Translations under genes and position numbers: made by a program
The notes under the pieces: generated by a model
What the model was told of the DNA's origin: nothing
Databases searched by the model: none
Seen by the model: the letters and a program-made list of their open reading frames with translations, nothing else
Assembly (NCBI GenBank): GCA_021234155.1
Contig: JAJEKV010000828.1
Location: 1 to 64,000, forward strand
Direction of reading: 5' to 3'
Length of the DNA: 64,000 nt
From: Isoetes taiwanensis
Lineage: Eukaryota; Streptophyta; Lycopodiopsida; Isoetales; Isoetaceae
Part shown: in pieces, positions 20,726-32,793 of the stretch
Layout: every line of letters starts with the position of its first letter
Numbering within the stretch: position 1 is the first letter of the stretch

Positions 20726-23700
20726 AGCAAAGGAAGGTTATCAAATGCACAAAAACCTCTTATAGCCTAGATATGATGGACTTGGTTAATGAGTCACATT
20801 TGAATAGGTTTCCATCCACAAATGTTCCCAACATTTGCCAAAGAAGTGGAGCACCATTACTAGTATTTACTATATCTATGTACTTTTGCACTATTTTAAA
20901 ATGCAAAGTACAATTATGTATCACTTAAAATGTGAGAAATGTGAGTATATCAACGTTGTAAATACCTTTTAAACTCGCTTTTCTCTCAATACAAAGGGCC
21001 ATAGTTAGGGGCTCTTGAAGCACTACACCAAAGTATACGACTTCCAGGCTGTACAACATAAAGTTGACTAGCAGGTTACTTATATCTAGAGACAAATTAA
21101 ATCTTGAGTTTTAGGTGGAGAAAAACCTTGACATGGTCCCTCAAAGCTTGGCATAGGGTGTCTATGTCTTCTTGTCCTAGCCAATCTACATGGTCCATCA
21201 AGATGGCCTGCATTTAGAAAACATAAGGAACCACCACATTGCATTATAGTGCAGAACCATGTACCTCTAGACCAACCTTTGAGTACATCCATTTTCTCAG
21301 TTCATCAACAAAGGTTCCTGTACGAATTAGGAGGCGTCCCTCCTTGGCAAGTTTAGTCTGCAATAGTTCTAGGCAATTATTCAACCATCAAACTCTTTTA
21401 GTTCCTCTTCTATTACATGTCCTACCTTCAACTCATAAAAATTATCCTTTTCAAGGAAACGTGGGCATCAATTTGGAGAGAATTTCCTAGTTAGTCAACA
21501 TCGATAGAAATAGTTGCTGAAACATAACATATTAAGGTAGATATAGCTAGACAAGAATGTCTATAAGTCGAAGGTAGAGCCCAGCACAGACCACATGGTA
21601 AGACGGTTTGTTATAAGAAATGATATGGCCCTCACAAAAAACCCGGCTTTGATCTAACCATTTGCCAACAGTAGTAAACATAAAGATGAATTTGTGGTTC
21701 AAGTCAGAAGCTCTTTAATGTTTTTCCGACAATTTCATAAGATAATGACCAATATAAGTCATACTAGTAAGCGTGTGCCGGCGTTGCCAAGCACGTTCTG
21801 GAATGTGTTTTTACTCGCCTTTAACATCCATATGCAACATCGACAAATAACGCATGTCGATATTGGCAAGAATGGACATTATTTGCTTTTGTGCTTATTT
21901 TTTATTATTAAAATTGTCTAATGACAAGATCGGGCAAATGTATTAACTTTGCATTTATGGATATTAGTAGTGAAAAACAATGCTTTATAAGGAATGTGGG
22001 GTAGTTAAATCTACCTCTAAGGACGAAAATTTAGAAAGATCCAAAACTTATGCTAAAAAGTCACCTTTAGAAGTAGTTAAGCACATCAACAAAAAATAGG
22101 TCAATGAAATGCAAAACACAAAATCTTGTCATGGCTAGTTCATGATAAAACACTAACTTCTACTACAACCAAGATGCTGTTGGAGTATGTTATAATGTCG
22201 ATCTACATTTCACAAAAAAGTTTTAGAAATGGGGTGTCGTAAAAATTATGTGAATGGATGCCAACAACGCTCGATGTATGCTTGGGAGATCTATTTGCTA
22301 AGATGAAAGTGATAAAAAAAATACTTGAATTTATCATCTGATAAAATATAATAATGAAGGAAGTCAAGTTTGTAGTTGAAGCACAAAATCTTATGGTTAA
22401 ACATTTCATGCACCAATTATATTGCTCAAAATTATTCATGCCAATGGTTTTCCTAAAGGCAACCAAGATCAATTTTATCATGCCCAGTGTCATCAATAAG
22501 AGAAATACTTGTTTATTTTCTATTAAGATCAACTTTATAACATTATTTGCTACAGGTCATGATGAAAATGCTTTGCTTTGAAATTCCCCAATGCTCTTTT
22601 ATGCTTTATTGAAAAGGATGTAGATGAGATGGACGGGTGGCTTGTGTTTCTACAACTGGCTAAGGAAAAATAAGATTAAAAGGCAGCATAATCTAAAACT
22701 TATGACTACACTTATCATCGGTATTTAAATAAGGCAAGGTTCTATGTCGCCCTGGCGAGAGAAGACAAAGACTTTGTCGATAGCGAAGATAAAGATAAAG
22801 ACAACTTCTTGTTTGATTCTGCAAACCTACGTCACTCTATTTGAATATGAACTTGGAATTTTTGTAAAAGGTTGCATGACACATTAATTCTTCTGGAACC
22901 TTTTACATGTCTATTGTAAATCACATAGTTTACATACTTGTACTTTGCTACCAGATGCTATACAATTTTCTTCTTAGATATCCAAAAAAGTAAGCCTACG
23001 ACTAACATTATCTATCTCTATTATCTACAGACTGAATTTCTAATATCCTTATCGTCCTTCTGAATTGTTCCACCCGTAGAGGCTAACTTAAAATGTTGAT
23101 AACATCATGTTGCACCTAGATAACAAAAAATATAAATGAGAAAGATTGAAACATGAATCTCTAAAAAACACTGTAACAGAGTTGACATCCCATAATTTGA
23201 GTTATCCTATCTAAGCACCACTTCTGCATTAATGGTACTTTAATATCTTTTGCTTCAGGAAACAAAAACCAAGTAAAAGCTTTATAGAAACTCTTAGCTT
23301 GCTTGCAGGATTTTGGCTGTACAACTTGAGACCTGCAACCACCCCTCGCTGCAATCAAAACAATTCAAAACGCATAAAAAACCAGCAAAGCAGAAATTGA
23401 ACCAAGGAGAATGAGAGGCATTCATTTGCATCATCTCTGATCAACGAATCTTCTTGCTATACCTTCCAAAATCTGGCTTATATTAAAGCAAATGAGACCT
23501 CCTATAATCAAGAATCTGCAGCATATGCAATCATTTTTGTTTCTAAATCTGGTATATTCTAGTCTAGATTTTAAAAATCTTATCATGACACTCATTACTT
23601 GCAGATAGCATGGCAAATGCAACAGTCGGTCTGCCATTGCCCCCAGGAATTGCCTCCAAAACCGGCTTACCTATTCGCAGATGCATTTTTGTAATCCACC

Positions 23701-24400
23701 AATGCCATCTTTTTGTTTGGGCAGATGCAGGAAAAAAGATAACCATTTCAGCCTGCTATATCTGAGGCGCCGATACATATTCCTATACAGACAAACATGG
23801 TTGCCCTAAACTAAAAGATAAAAAATTAATCTCTCAAATAAATAACAATAAGGATTTACCTGTACCTGAGAAACCTGATTATTGCATTCAAAGCCTTCAC
23901 CCAAGCCATGATTTCATTCAACAGGCATGCCCAAGCCATGATTTCATGCCCAAGCCATGATTTCATGACTGAAGCAAGAAAGCAGATCCAAGGCTATTGA
24001 AATCTGCTTATTAGCAATCGAACAACTCATTACCAGCTTCTCATTTACGCAACTTTCCTTACTGGCAGAACAATATTTTGCATGGCCAGACGATTTCACA
24101 AAACTTGAAACACAGCTCTGAGAAGAAATCAGGTCTAAGATCTAAGTTTTGCCTAAATCGTAGAAGAAATGAGGAAAGAAGAGCTCATCCCTGCAAAAGC
24201 TGTTTATCTGTAGCAAGCTTATCCGTGCTTTGCCACAGCGAATTAAATTAAGAAAATAAAAGAACGACCTCTGTTTTGCAATGACCTCTGTAACATTTTC
24301 TTTTGCCGGTCGCCGGGCACATCTAATGAACTAAATAATAAACTTGCATGATCTGTAGGCCTTACCAGCGACTTCCTTTTGAGACCTAGTCTGCAACTCT
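20726..24400. other. Unassigned AT-rich stretch
   Basis: Short open frames on both strands (for example minus 21086-21292, minus 22203-22532 overlapped by plus 22354-22581, minus 23161-23358 and minus 23431-23746) give no motif I recognise. A plus-strand phrase near 22735-22840 reads KARFYVALAREDKDFVDSED, which looks protein-like but is unidentified. The stretch contains one short tandem repeat, listed separately. Confidence 0.35.
23900..23968. repeat. Three copies of a ~19-bp repeat
   Basis: The word cccaagccatgatttcat occurs three times. The second and third copies (from 23930 and 23949) are directly joined. The first is separated by an 11-bp spacer. Confidence 0.85.
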
Positions 24401-24434
24401 TTCAAGACACAGTTTCCCTACAAAATACGTAAGA

Positions 24435-24520
24435 GATGGATGGCTTTCTTTGATGGATGGCTAAGAGAAGATGGCAAAATACGAAGATGGATGGCTTTCT
24501 TTGAATACCTAAGAGAAGTT
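24435..24520. repeat. Local direct repeat (gatggatggctttctttga)
   Basis: The phrase gatggatggctttctttga followed by a ctaagagaag word occurs twice about 50 bp apart, just before the PPR pseudogene. Confidence 0.7.
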
Positions 24521-24559
24521 TTGTGTTTTGAAACCATCTTATTATTGGCACAACAACAA

Positions 24560-25435
24560 TGTTTAAAGATGATTGAAATGGATGGAAATGGATTCCTAAT
24601 GCCATTACATATGTTTGCAGCTTAAGAGCTTGTGAGAGCATAGGTGCTTTAGACAAGGCTAGAGAAATCCATAATAAGATTGCACAAAAGCGCTTACATA
24701 AGAAGAACTAAAGACATTGTCTCTTGGAATGTAATTATCAAGGAATATGGTGATAATCAACAAGCCCTGAATTCATAGTTAAGGGCATTACTCCTGATGC
24801 TCATAGGTGCAATAGAGACACGACAAAAAGCACACAAGGAATTAGCAGAGAAGATATCAAATCCTTTTGTTATCAGCGCTGTAATTAACATGTAAGCTAA
24901 ATGTAGATATCTTAAGGAGGTTCGAGAAGTATTTGACACATCCCTAACCCTAATCATAGTCGTTGTCTCTTGGAAGTCCCTCATTGCTGGGTATGCTGAG
25001 AATGCACTTGGAGAGCAAGCAGTTGAATGCTTTTGGGCAAACTTACAACATGAAGGTGAATAGCCATATACTGTCACATTTCTTGAATCCTTGTGGCAGC
25101 ATAGGAGCCGTCAAATGCACATGGTGCCAGATGCTGTGACATTCTTATTCTTATGCCTACTTCAAGATTATGAGAATGACATATGGCATTGTACTAAGCA
25201 TACATCATTATGCTTGTATGCTTGATCTTTTCGCACGCCCAGGGCATTGTACAAGGGAATTGAATTGATCAGATCTGTAGACTGTTCTTTGTGTAGAGAA
25301 ATATGGTTAGCTTTGCTGAGTGCCTGCAGAACGTATGGGGAGCCTGATGCAGAAGAGAGATATTTTCAGCATCTGGTTGAAATCAGCCCTGAAAATGCTG
25401 TGTCGTATGTTCTCAATTCACATGGAAGCCATAGC
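24560..25435 (+). pseudogene. Pentatricopeptide repeat (PPR) protein pseudogene, PLS/E type
   Basis: Several PPR motifs are readable in shifting frames. They are ITYVCSLRACESIGALDKAR and EIHNKIAQK (about 24593-24690), DIVSWNVIIKEYGDNQQAL (24712-24770), VINMYAKCRYLKEVREVFDT (24880-24940, with a stop in the A-K position), VSWKSLIAGYAENALGEQAV and YACMLDLFARPGHC. Then comes the E-type end IWLALLSACRTYGEPDAEER ... ISPENAVSYVLNSHG at 25300-25430. Such proteins bind organelle RNA and act in editing or processing. Many stops and shifts separate the motifs, and no start codon or organelle-targeting sequence is identifiable. It is a clear remnant of a large gene family. Confidence 0.85.
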
Positions 25436-26463
25436 ACTGGATATGCATATGTGTACATCCTTTTTACATTTAAGCAGAGGTTAGTGCATTTTTTCTCCAA
25501 TTCATGCTGCAATTTTGTCCTCCTGACTTTGTTCTTCTATGTCTATTTGATTGAAATATGTTGGGCAAGTGGACCCGAGTTTGTTGCACTTAAATGTAGG
25601 TATTTAAATGGCTGTAGTTTGTTAAGAGCTTCGTACTCTTAATCTGTTCATGATGCAATCAACATTGGGTTTGGTTTGTTGTACACTCATTCTGTATAGA
25701 AGTTCTCGTCTATGAATCATAATATAGCTTTGATATTCCTGTGAGAAATCTTATAGCTGAATAGCTCGTCCCTACTCATTTTACCGATCTTGTCATGCGA
25801 AAGAAGACTAAGACCTTGAAGATCACACAATCCACCCACACATTTTCTCTGTGTTTTCGAGGAGCTTATTTTAGTAATGATCAAATGTGAGGCAATTTAT
25901 TGCATACACTGGTACTAGTATCAGAAGATATGAAATATTCTCATTCTCCCAAACGAATCTGAGGTTGGCCATTTTATGATGAAACTTACTGCAAGCCTGC
26001 ATGGTTGTAGCCTTAAATCTGAACATTACTGAATATTTATTGTACTAATAAGCTTCGATGTAGGAGCTGCCATTCAACAGCACTTCCTACTTCCTATGCA
26101 AGTTTCTATAAGATCAAGAGTTCTTATGGCATTAGTTAGGATTGTGTATTTGCATCATCTGTCATGTAAAAGATCAGAAAGCATAACAGTATCTATCGTC
26201 TCAAAGAGACTGGATTGGTGCAAAGGAATTAACTGCACAAGATTATACCATTGTATATTGGGCACTCTTATGCCATGAAAACTTTGCTAGCAAATTGTGG
26301 GTTTAAAATATCATTTAGCCTGCACAATACAATATGCAAGTATATGAGTTGTTCAAGTTTCTCATGATTTCTTTCCATTTATGCAATCTTGGAAGTGGTT
26401 TTGAAGCCCATTGTTTAGTTTCCACTGGTACATGGTCCTCTAGTCCATTCTTAATTTCCATCA
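25436..26463. other. No recognisable gene
   Basis: AT-rich sequence between the PPR remnant and the PLAT gene. The open frames here are short and unrecognised. It may contain the promoter of the PLAT gene, but I see no certain element. Confidence 0.4.
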
Positions 26464-26700
26464 TTTTCACATACACTCAACCATTGCAATGGCATCATCC
26501 CTGTATGGAAGCCGTGAGGGGACCACTGGAAGAAGAAACCCTAGGGAAATCTGGAAGAAGAAACCCTAGGGAAATGACTGGATGTCTCTTTGCCATTTGT
26601 AAGGCATGCAAAACCGAGGCCATAATATATGAGACCAGACCGTGGGAAAGCATCATACACTCAACCATTGCAATGGCATCATCCTTGTATGGCAGCCTGC
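26464..26700 (+). repeat. Duplicated 5' end of the PLAT gene
   Basis: The phrase acactcaaccattgcaatggcatcatcc-tgtatgg occurs at about 26473-26508 and again at 26656-26692, where it spans the PLAT start codon. The upstream copy gives an identical ATG context, but its frame soon departs from the signal peptide and runs to a stop at about 26558. The gene thus has a decoy ATG about 184 bp upstream. Confidence 0.8.
26526..26575. repeat. 25-bp unit repeated twice
   Basis: ctggaagaagaaaccctaggg(aaat) is present as two perfect head-to-tail copies, in the 5' flank of the PLAT gene and between the two copies of its start. Confidence 0.85.
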
Positions 26701-27244
26701 TAATGTTGAATCTAGTGCTCCTAATGTTAGTCTATGTCTCAGCGCGGGGCCAAGCATCTACGGATCATATTGCCCTACCAACAGCTCAGGTGGAGTAGAA
26801 TTCATTTGGCATTGTTCAATATTATGCATAGAATTGATGAATGTTTTGTTTTGACAGAATGGTGGAGATTGCACTTTGGAGATCAAGGTGAGGACCGGCC
26901 GAATCGGTACCGATTCAGACGTATCTCTTCGGATTTATGATGCTGAGGATTCAGAGGTGATCGACATAGACGAACTCGACACGCCAGGCGACGACTTTGA
27001 GGCCAACCATGTCGATACTTTTGTGTATAAAAATCAGCCTTGCTTGAAATCCATTTGTGCTGCTAAAGTTACACATCAGTCTACCATTAAGTCATGGTCC
27101 TTTGAGAGCATCGATATCAAGGTTAAGACCTCTGATGGTAAGGTTCTGTCCCATATGTTTGGTGCCCATGGATTGGATTTGTTTGGTAGCGCTTCAGCCA
27201 GCGCCACTACTAACATTGCCGTCGTTGGAAGCTGCGCTTATTAG
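26673..27244 (+). CDS. Secreted PLAT/LH2-domain protein, two exons
   Basis: Exon 1 is 26673-26789 and exon 2 is 26858-27244. They are joined by a 68-bp intron with GT (gtggag) and AG (ttttgacag) ends and give a continuous 167-residue protein. Residues 1 to about 27 form a signal peptide (MASSLYGSLLMLNLVLLMLV, then a small-residue cleavage region). The PLAT domain follows: DCTLEIKVRTGRIGTDSDVS, RIYD, a DELDTPGDDFE turn, PCLKSICAAKV and W119. Cysteines 44, 101 and 106 are placed as in plant PLAT stress proteins and embryo-specific protein 3-like proteins, with a fourth at 165. The product should go to the ER and apoplast. Proteins of this family are linked to stress responses, but the exact role is unknown. 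It is the only clean gene in the window. The second ATG-like context upstream (about 26489) does not code. Confidence 0.85.
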
Positions 27245-27830
27245 ATCGATCGGTCTAATCCATCTACTTAGATCGATCGTTCGATCTAATGTTTCTGCTC
27301 CTCACTCAAGCTGATTATCTACGTATGGCATAATAATAAGCAAATATAAATGTGTAATCTAAGTTATCCCTCGTTGATAACTAATAATATAAGTAAATAT
27401 AAATGTGTAATCCTTGTTGATAGTTCTTTGCCATTACTCGTATGCTCTAGCGTTTGGAGTGCCTAGATTGCTTTAGAAGGAAGCGTGTATATGATGTAGA
27501 AGGGTAATGGGCCATTATTCTTGATAAATTAAAGAAATTAGAAATGTGTGTTGGGCAACGTCATGCATGTGTAGGGTTGTGGGTCTATATCTTTGAATAT
27601 CATGTAAGTAATGTCATATTCGATGGCATAGTTGGAGTTGATTTTGATGCATTAACATTACAATGCATAAAAACAATTATTTGGAAAGTAATGATGTGAG
27701 ATCTATAAACTTTAGAAAATGTATGCATGATCAAGCATTAGGAATTATGTGTAAACTTGTATCTTTTGTTGTAAATATTAAGGCAAATTAGATAAGAACT
27801 CTTACATCAATATCACCATCTTTATTCTTT
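27245..27830 (+). repeat. 3' flank of the PLAT gene, master copy of a dispersed repeat
   Basis: The sequence directly after the PLAT stop (gatcgatcggtctaatcc..., ...caccatctttattcttta) recurs in part at 29446-30273, 32305-32793, 35444-35735 and 41276-41476. It includes a repeated aaatataaatgtgtaatc word and probably holds the 3' UTR. Only this copy has an intact coding sequence joined to it. Confidence 0.85.
27268..27289 (+). promoter_or_regulatory. 22-nt perfect stem-loop after the PLAT stop
   Basis: Arms TTAGATCGA and TCGATCTAA flank a TCGT loop 24 bp after the stop codon. The same hairpin is kept at 32311-32332 and 35557-35578 but is lost in the copy near 29.68 kb. The RNA would form a 9-bp stem. 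Its role is unknown. Confidence 0.7.
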
Positions 27831-29445
27831 ACTAGTAATGGGTGCGGCATTGCCGGGCTTTGTCAGCAATATATGAGGTTGGGGATGTTGTGTCAGTGTC
27901 ATTTGTGTGAAAGAGCAAAAGAATTATCAAATAACATGAATGCAAATGAAATTGTGCATAGGAATCTAAGATACCTTGGGTACATTGTCTAAGTTTTGAA
28001 CTGCTCTCTGGGAGGCAAATGTTTTATTGCAAAGTTGTCATTAAGTGGAAGTCATTTAACGTAGAATGCATGACAATTTGTATGCTTGAAACAATAATGC
28101 ATTGTAGCAACGAACGTATATTTATATTGTGTCATGCATAGTTGTAGTTGTCATGCATGAAGGAAGAAGATGAACACAATAAAGTGGTCTTTAACAACAA
28201 TTCAAGGAACGAACCTTACGACATTGGATAAAATAAGCAATGTGCCTTAGAGTGAAAGTGTAATGTGTATCTATTCTCATGGAGTAGCTATTAAGAATGG
28301 TAGGCATTTTGTAGGATGTTATCCCCAAGATGTGTATCAAGCATAAGCACATTTATAAGTGTCTCTAATAGTATGTAAAATGCATTGATTCAAGTGCCTT
28401 GAATGCAAGATTATGACGACTATCTTTATAGAAAGGTAAGGTTATATGTCTATTTACACACAACTTACAATTCAGAAGCCAAAGAACATAAGATAGTTTA
28501 CCAGGCAACAATTGTCCATTACATTACAAGAAATTCACTTGCATTCATCAAGATGAGCTAAAAGTTTTCTATCAATATTGTAATCAATCAGCAATAGATG
28601 TTTGACCACATGGACTAGGGCTTGCCCCCTTAGGGGCAACCCAAAAAATTCTAATACTTTATTCAAATTAGATATATGTATTGAAAAGCAAATGATATGT
28701 CCATTAATATTGTTTACCATGGGTTAGCTTAATTTTATTGGCCCTTCCTAGATCCAAGGAGAATCCTTTTGTGTCATGATCAAGTGTTGGTGCTAAAATT
28801 CTGAGTTTTCCGCCAAAAGTTCTTTAATCCAAACAACATTTTTCAAGTCCATTGACTGCTTAAGGGACATATACCAGTCATGAACGCTTGAAGAAGGCTG
28901 CCGGTTACGATGTATGAGTTCACTTAAAGCTTCAAGAGCCCCGATCGGAACTCCGATTTGTAGGGGTGTCGAAGCATACTCGAGTGGTCTAACGTGCAAG
29001 ATGGTGCCATTTCTTCTAAAGAGGCCTCAATCTGCTTTAACTCTTGCTTCATAATGGGTATAAAAAAGAAAATATTTGGCGCTTTGAAGTACAGGAAAGA
29101 TTCTTTGCCACTTTTTGTATAAGGGAATGGGCGGGCTTGATTCAGTATCAGGAAGGCCGGCCCGGAACCAGCGGGAGGCCGTCGATCAAGGCTGAATGGC
29201 GGAATCAATCCAGGGGGATTAACGATGCGTGAAGGTCGGTTTTTCTGCATTGTGCCGTCGATCTTTGCCACTCTAATGGGCTCTTTTAGAGATTATTTTG
29301 TTGTGGAGAATCTTCTTTGCGGGCGTGAGCAAACGCGAATGTCGACCAACAAGCGTGGCGAAGGCGACATCCACAAAAATAATGTTTGCCATGTGTCATC
29401 ACTCACTGTCGGATCATTTGAATGCAGCCTAACCATCCTTCAATA
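27831..29445. other. No recognised gene
   Basis: Mostly AT-rich sequence. Minus 28999-28793 contains a protein-like phrase (GALEALSELIHRNRQPSSS ... WIKELLAEN) that I cannot place. Overlapping frames at 28924-29271 minus and 29044-29232 plus are unassigned. Confidence 0.35.
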
Positions 29446-30273
29446 CGTGTATAAAAATCAGCCTTGCTTTTGAAATCCATTTGTCTTTGCTAAAGTTACA
29501 CATCACTCTACCATAGTGTCATGGTCCTTTGAAACATCGATATCAAAGGTTAAGACATCGATGGTAAGGTTACATCCCATATGTTTGGTGCCCATGGATT
29601 GGATTTGTTTGGTAGCGCCCGGCCGGCGCCACTACTAACATTGCCATGGTTTTCGCGCTTATTAGATCGATCGGTCTAATCCATCTACTTAGATCTTCTG
29701 CTCCTCACTCAAGCCGATTATCTCATTATGGCATAATAATAAGAAAATATAAATGTGTAATCTAAGTTATCCCTCGTTGATAACTGATAATATAAGTAAA
29801 TATAAATGTGTAATCCTTGTTGATAGTTCTTTGCCATTACTCGTATGCTCTAGCGTTTGGAGTGCCTAGATTGCTTTAGAAGGAAGCGTGTATATGATGT
29901 AGAAGGGTAATGGGCCATTATTCTTGATAAATTAAAGAAATTAGAAATGTGTGTTGGGCAACGTCATGCATGTGTAGGGTTGTGGGTCTATATCTTTGAA
30001 TATCACGTAAGTAATGTCATATTCGATGGCATAGTTGGAGTTGATTTTGATGCATTAACATTACAATGCATAAAAACAATTATTTGTAAAGTAATGATGT
30101 GAGATCTATAAAGTTTAGAAAATGTATGCATGATCAAGCATTAGGAATTATGTGTAGAACTTTTATCTTTTGTTGTAAATATTAAGACAAATTAGATAAG
30201 TACTCTTAAAAGTTATATTACATGGGAGAATTACCAAATTGCATATCAATATCATCATCTTTATTCTTTATAC
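29446..30273 (+). pseudogene. Truncated PLAT gene copy with 3' flank
   Basis: This starts abruptly at the codons for VYKNQPCL of the PLAT gene (27025 in the intact copy) and continues through the stop and the 3' flank. The coding part is broken: an extra tt after ccttgc, altered text at former CTG/CAG sites and a changed end before the stop. It has no signal peptide, no first half of the domain and no promoter of its own, so it is a dead partial copy. It heads a larger duplicated block that runs to about 31740. Confidence 0.85.
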
Positions 30274-30281
30274 ATACCACA

Positions 30282-31300
30282 GGGATTTTGACTGTATATC
30301 ATCAACTTCAATTTTGAGTCGTCAGATTAGATATTGCAATTTAGACATTGTGATTTCAATGAAACTTTGCATGTCCTCGATAAGCCTCTTTTAGAAGAGA
30401 GTTTAGAGTTTATTTGAAAATGATGGGTGGAGTAGAGTATGGATTTGCTTTGGGGGAAAGATTTAGAAAGGATTGGAGATTTTGCATGTTTAAAAGCATG
30501 GCCATAATCGAGAATACCCCTCTTTCAGATTTTTGAGATATGTTGGCCTCACAAAGCGAGAACTAATCGGTTGCGGTTGGTATTTAGCCTTCAATTTGGT
30601 GAAAGGCTAACCCTTGCTTTACCTCGGGTTATTCACTAATTAGTCGTCGATATATCAAAGGGATTTTGAGTGTATGGCATCAACTTCAATTTTGGCTGTC
30701 CGGATTAGATCGCAATTTAGATAACATAGCGATTTCAATGAAACTTTGCATGTCCTCGACAAACAACCTCTTTTAGAAAGAGTCCATAGTTTATTTGAAG
30801 ATGATCTTTAGAGTAGAATATGGATTTGCTTTTGGGGAAAGATTTAGAAAAGGATTGGAGAATTACGCAATTTTTTAAAGCGTGGCCATAATCGAAATAC
30901 CCTCTTTTAGATTTTGAGATTTCTTTGGCGACAAGCGAGGACAAATTGGTTGCCATAGTTGGTATTTAGCCCTCAGTTTGGTGAAAAAGCTCTGAACTAT
31001 TTTCCCTCGGTTGATTATGGCCGTCGATATACTAAAGGGATTTTGAGTGGATATGTCCTCAACTTGAATTTTTGAGCCATCAATTCGATATTGCAATTTA
31101 AACGATCGTTTTCAATGAAACTTTTGCATATCCTCGATAATAGCCTATTGTAAAAAGAGTCTAGAGTTTATTTGAAGTCAATGGACAGTGGGATATGGAT
31201 TTGCTTTTTGAGAAAGGTTTAGAAAGGATTGGAGATCTATGCATGTTCTAAAGTGTGTCCATAATTGAAATAGCCATCTTTAAGATTTTGAGATCGTTGG
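30282..31300. repeat. Tandem array of a ~378-bp unit, array A
   Basis: Units begin with gggattttga at 30282, 30660 and 31037. Each contains atttcaatgaaactttgcatgtcctc, a tttatttgaag word, ggaaagatttagaaaggattgg and ttggtatttagcc(c)tca. The third unit is cut off. A related array lies at 41484-42340. Confidence 0.85.
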
Positions 31301-31740
31301 TCCTTTGTACCCATGGCCATTCAAGCAAAGAGGCATTAATAAGAGGATAAGAGCGTACGTTTTGCTCTCAAGAGTGCTTTCAAGAATTGTGTGCATATAT
31401 GGACGTCACCACCATCATATGATAACTTCTAAAAGCCTTTACCATTTAGAGTCAATAGTTGTATCCAAGAGCAATTCTGCCATTCTGACATGCTCCAGGA
31501 AGCTTGCTTCAAATTCAATTCAGTAAAGAAGGCTTTTATTTTGCAATAATCGTTTATTTCTTCACTTTGTTTCTATTCTCTAGGCCATAATCCCAATCAG
31601 CTATTTTCATCCCAACATTTGTTTAGCCTCTTATCTTCATGCATTCTGAGGAATTGAAATTGATTGCTTGCAAACATTCCTTACCATTTAGAGTCAATCG
31701 TTGTATGCATTGGCAATTTACTGCGATGCTACATTATAAA
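31301..31740. repeat. Tail of the duplicated block, copy A
   Basis: The sequence from ggccattcaagcaaagaggcatt onward, with ggacgtcaccaccatcatatgat, matches 42412-42990. It carries a second internal duplication: agtcaatagttgtatcc near 31450 and agtcaatcgttgtatgc near 31690. Confidence 0.75.
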
Positions 31741-32304
31741 GGATGGCCTGCTATAAAAGAGCTTTTCAAAATACTAAGCATGTGATTTTTTATCATTGCA
31801 TATGCTTGGACTCGAGAGGTGGTCTTGTTATGATGAACTTAAGTCTTCTGCTATTGGATTTACATGCACGAGATGAATATGGACATCAGACTATGGAAGA
31901 AATATGGAGACCCATTTTTTGGGGGAGAGGTAAAGATCGATTTGTTCTTTGTAGATTTGAGGTTATAATATGGTTGCTTCTTTGTGTTCATTTTCTTTTT
32001 AATTTGTATTCTATGGGCAAATGTGCAATAAGTTCCTTTATATTATTGACAAATATGTGACCCAATTAAAAGACTAGTGGTAATACAGGCTTGGGAAAGG
32101 GGTGGGTTCAATTGGGTATTTGGGTTAGGTTGTTGCGTTTTTGGCGTTTGCATTGTTTTTGATGGAACAAAATGCCTTATCCACGACCACACGCCCCAAA
32201 GGCTTTGCCCTACCACGGATGCAACATCGGGCTCGAGGAAAAATCTGCCCATGAAGCCCCCATCAATAGATCACTGGAATTGAGGAAATAAAAAAGAACA
32301 ATAA
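31741..32304. other. No recognised gene
   Basis: A 105-codon plus frame (31743-32060) and opposed frames at 32043-32283 show no motif. The frame is hydrophobic near its end, but I would not call it a gene. Confidence 0.35.
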
Positions 32305-32793
32305 ATCTACTTAGATCGATCGTTCGATCTAATCTATCTATGTTTCTGCTCCTTACTCAAGCTTGATTATCTATGTACGGCATCATAATAAGCAAATATA
32401 AATGTGTAATCTAAGTTATCCCTCGTTGATAATTTATAATAAGTAAATATAAATGTGTAATCCTTCTTGATAGTCTTTGCCATTACTCGTATGCTCTAGC
32501 ATTTGGAGTGCCTAGATTGCTTTAGAAGGAAGCGTGTATATGATATAGAAGGGTAATGGGCCATTATTCTTGATAAATTAAAGAAATTAGAAATGTGTGT
32601 TGGGCAACGTCATGCATGGGGTTGTGGGTCTATATCTTTGAATATCTATGTAAGTACTGTCATTCGATGGCATAGTTGGAGTTGATTTTGATGCATTAAC
32701 ATTACAATGCATAAAAACAATTATTTGTAAAGTAATTAGAAAATGTATGCATGATCAAGCATTAGGAATTATGTGCAAACTTGTATCTTTTTG
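32305..32793 (+). repeat. PLAT 3'-flank copy (no coding part)
   Basis: The sequence begins with tctacttagatcgatcg, including the complete 22-nt stem-loop at 32311-32332. It continues through the aaatataaatgtgtaatc words to gcaaacttgtatctttt. It lacks all coding sequence and has several small deletions against 27260-27775. Confidence 0.85.

Noticed and set aside
19004-20750. Three minus-strand open frames of 464, 552 and 478 codons
   Set aside because: They are the complement of the polypurine tract, overlap in all three frames, and consist of F, S, P and L only. They are open because polypyrimidine DNA has no stop codons.
26334-26672. Upstream in-frame extension of the PLAT first exon
   Set aside because: The 113 codons before 26673 have no homology. 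The ATG at 26673 opens a good signal peptide and sits at the duplicated start context.
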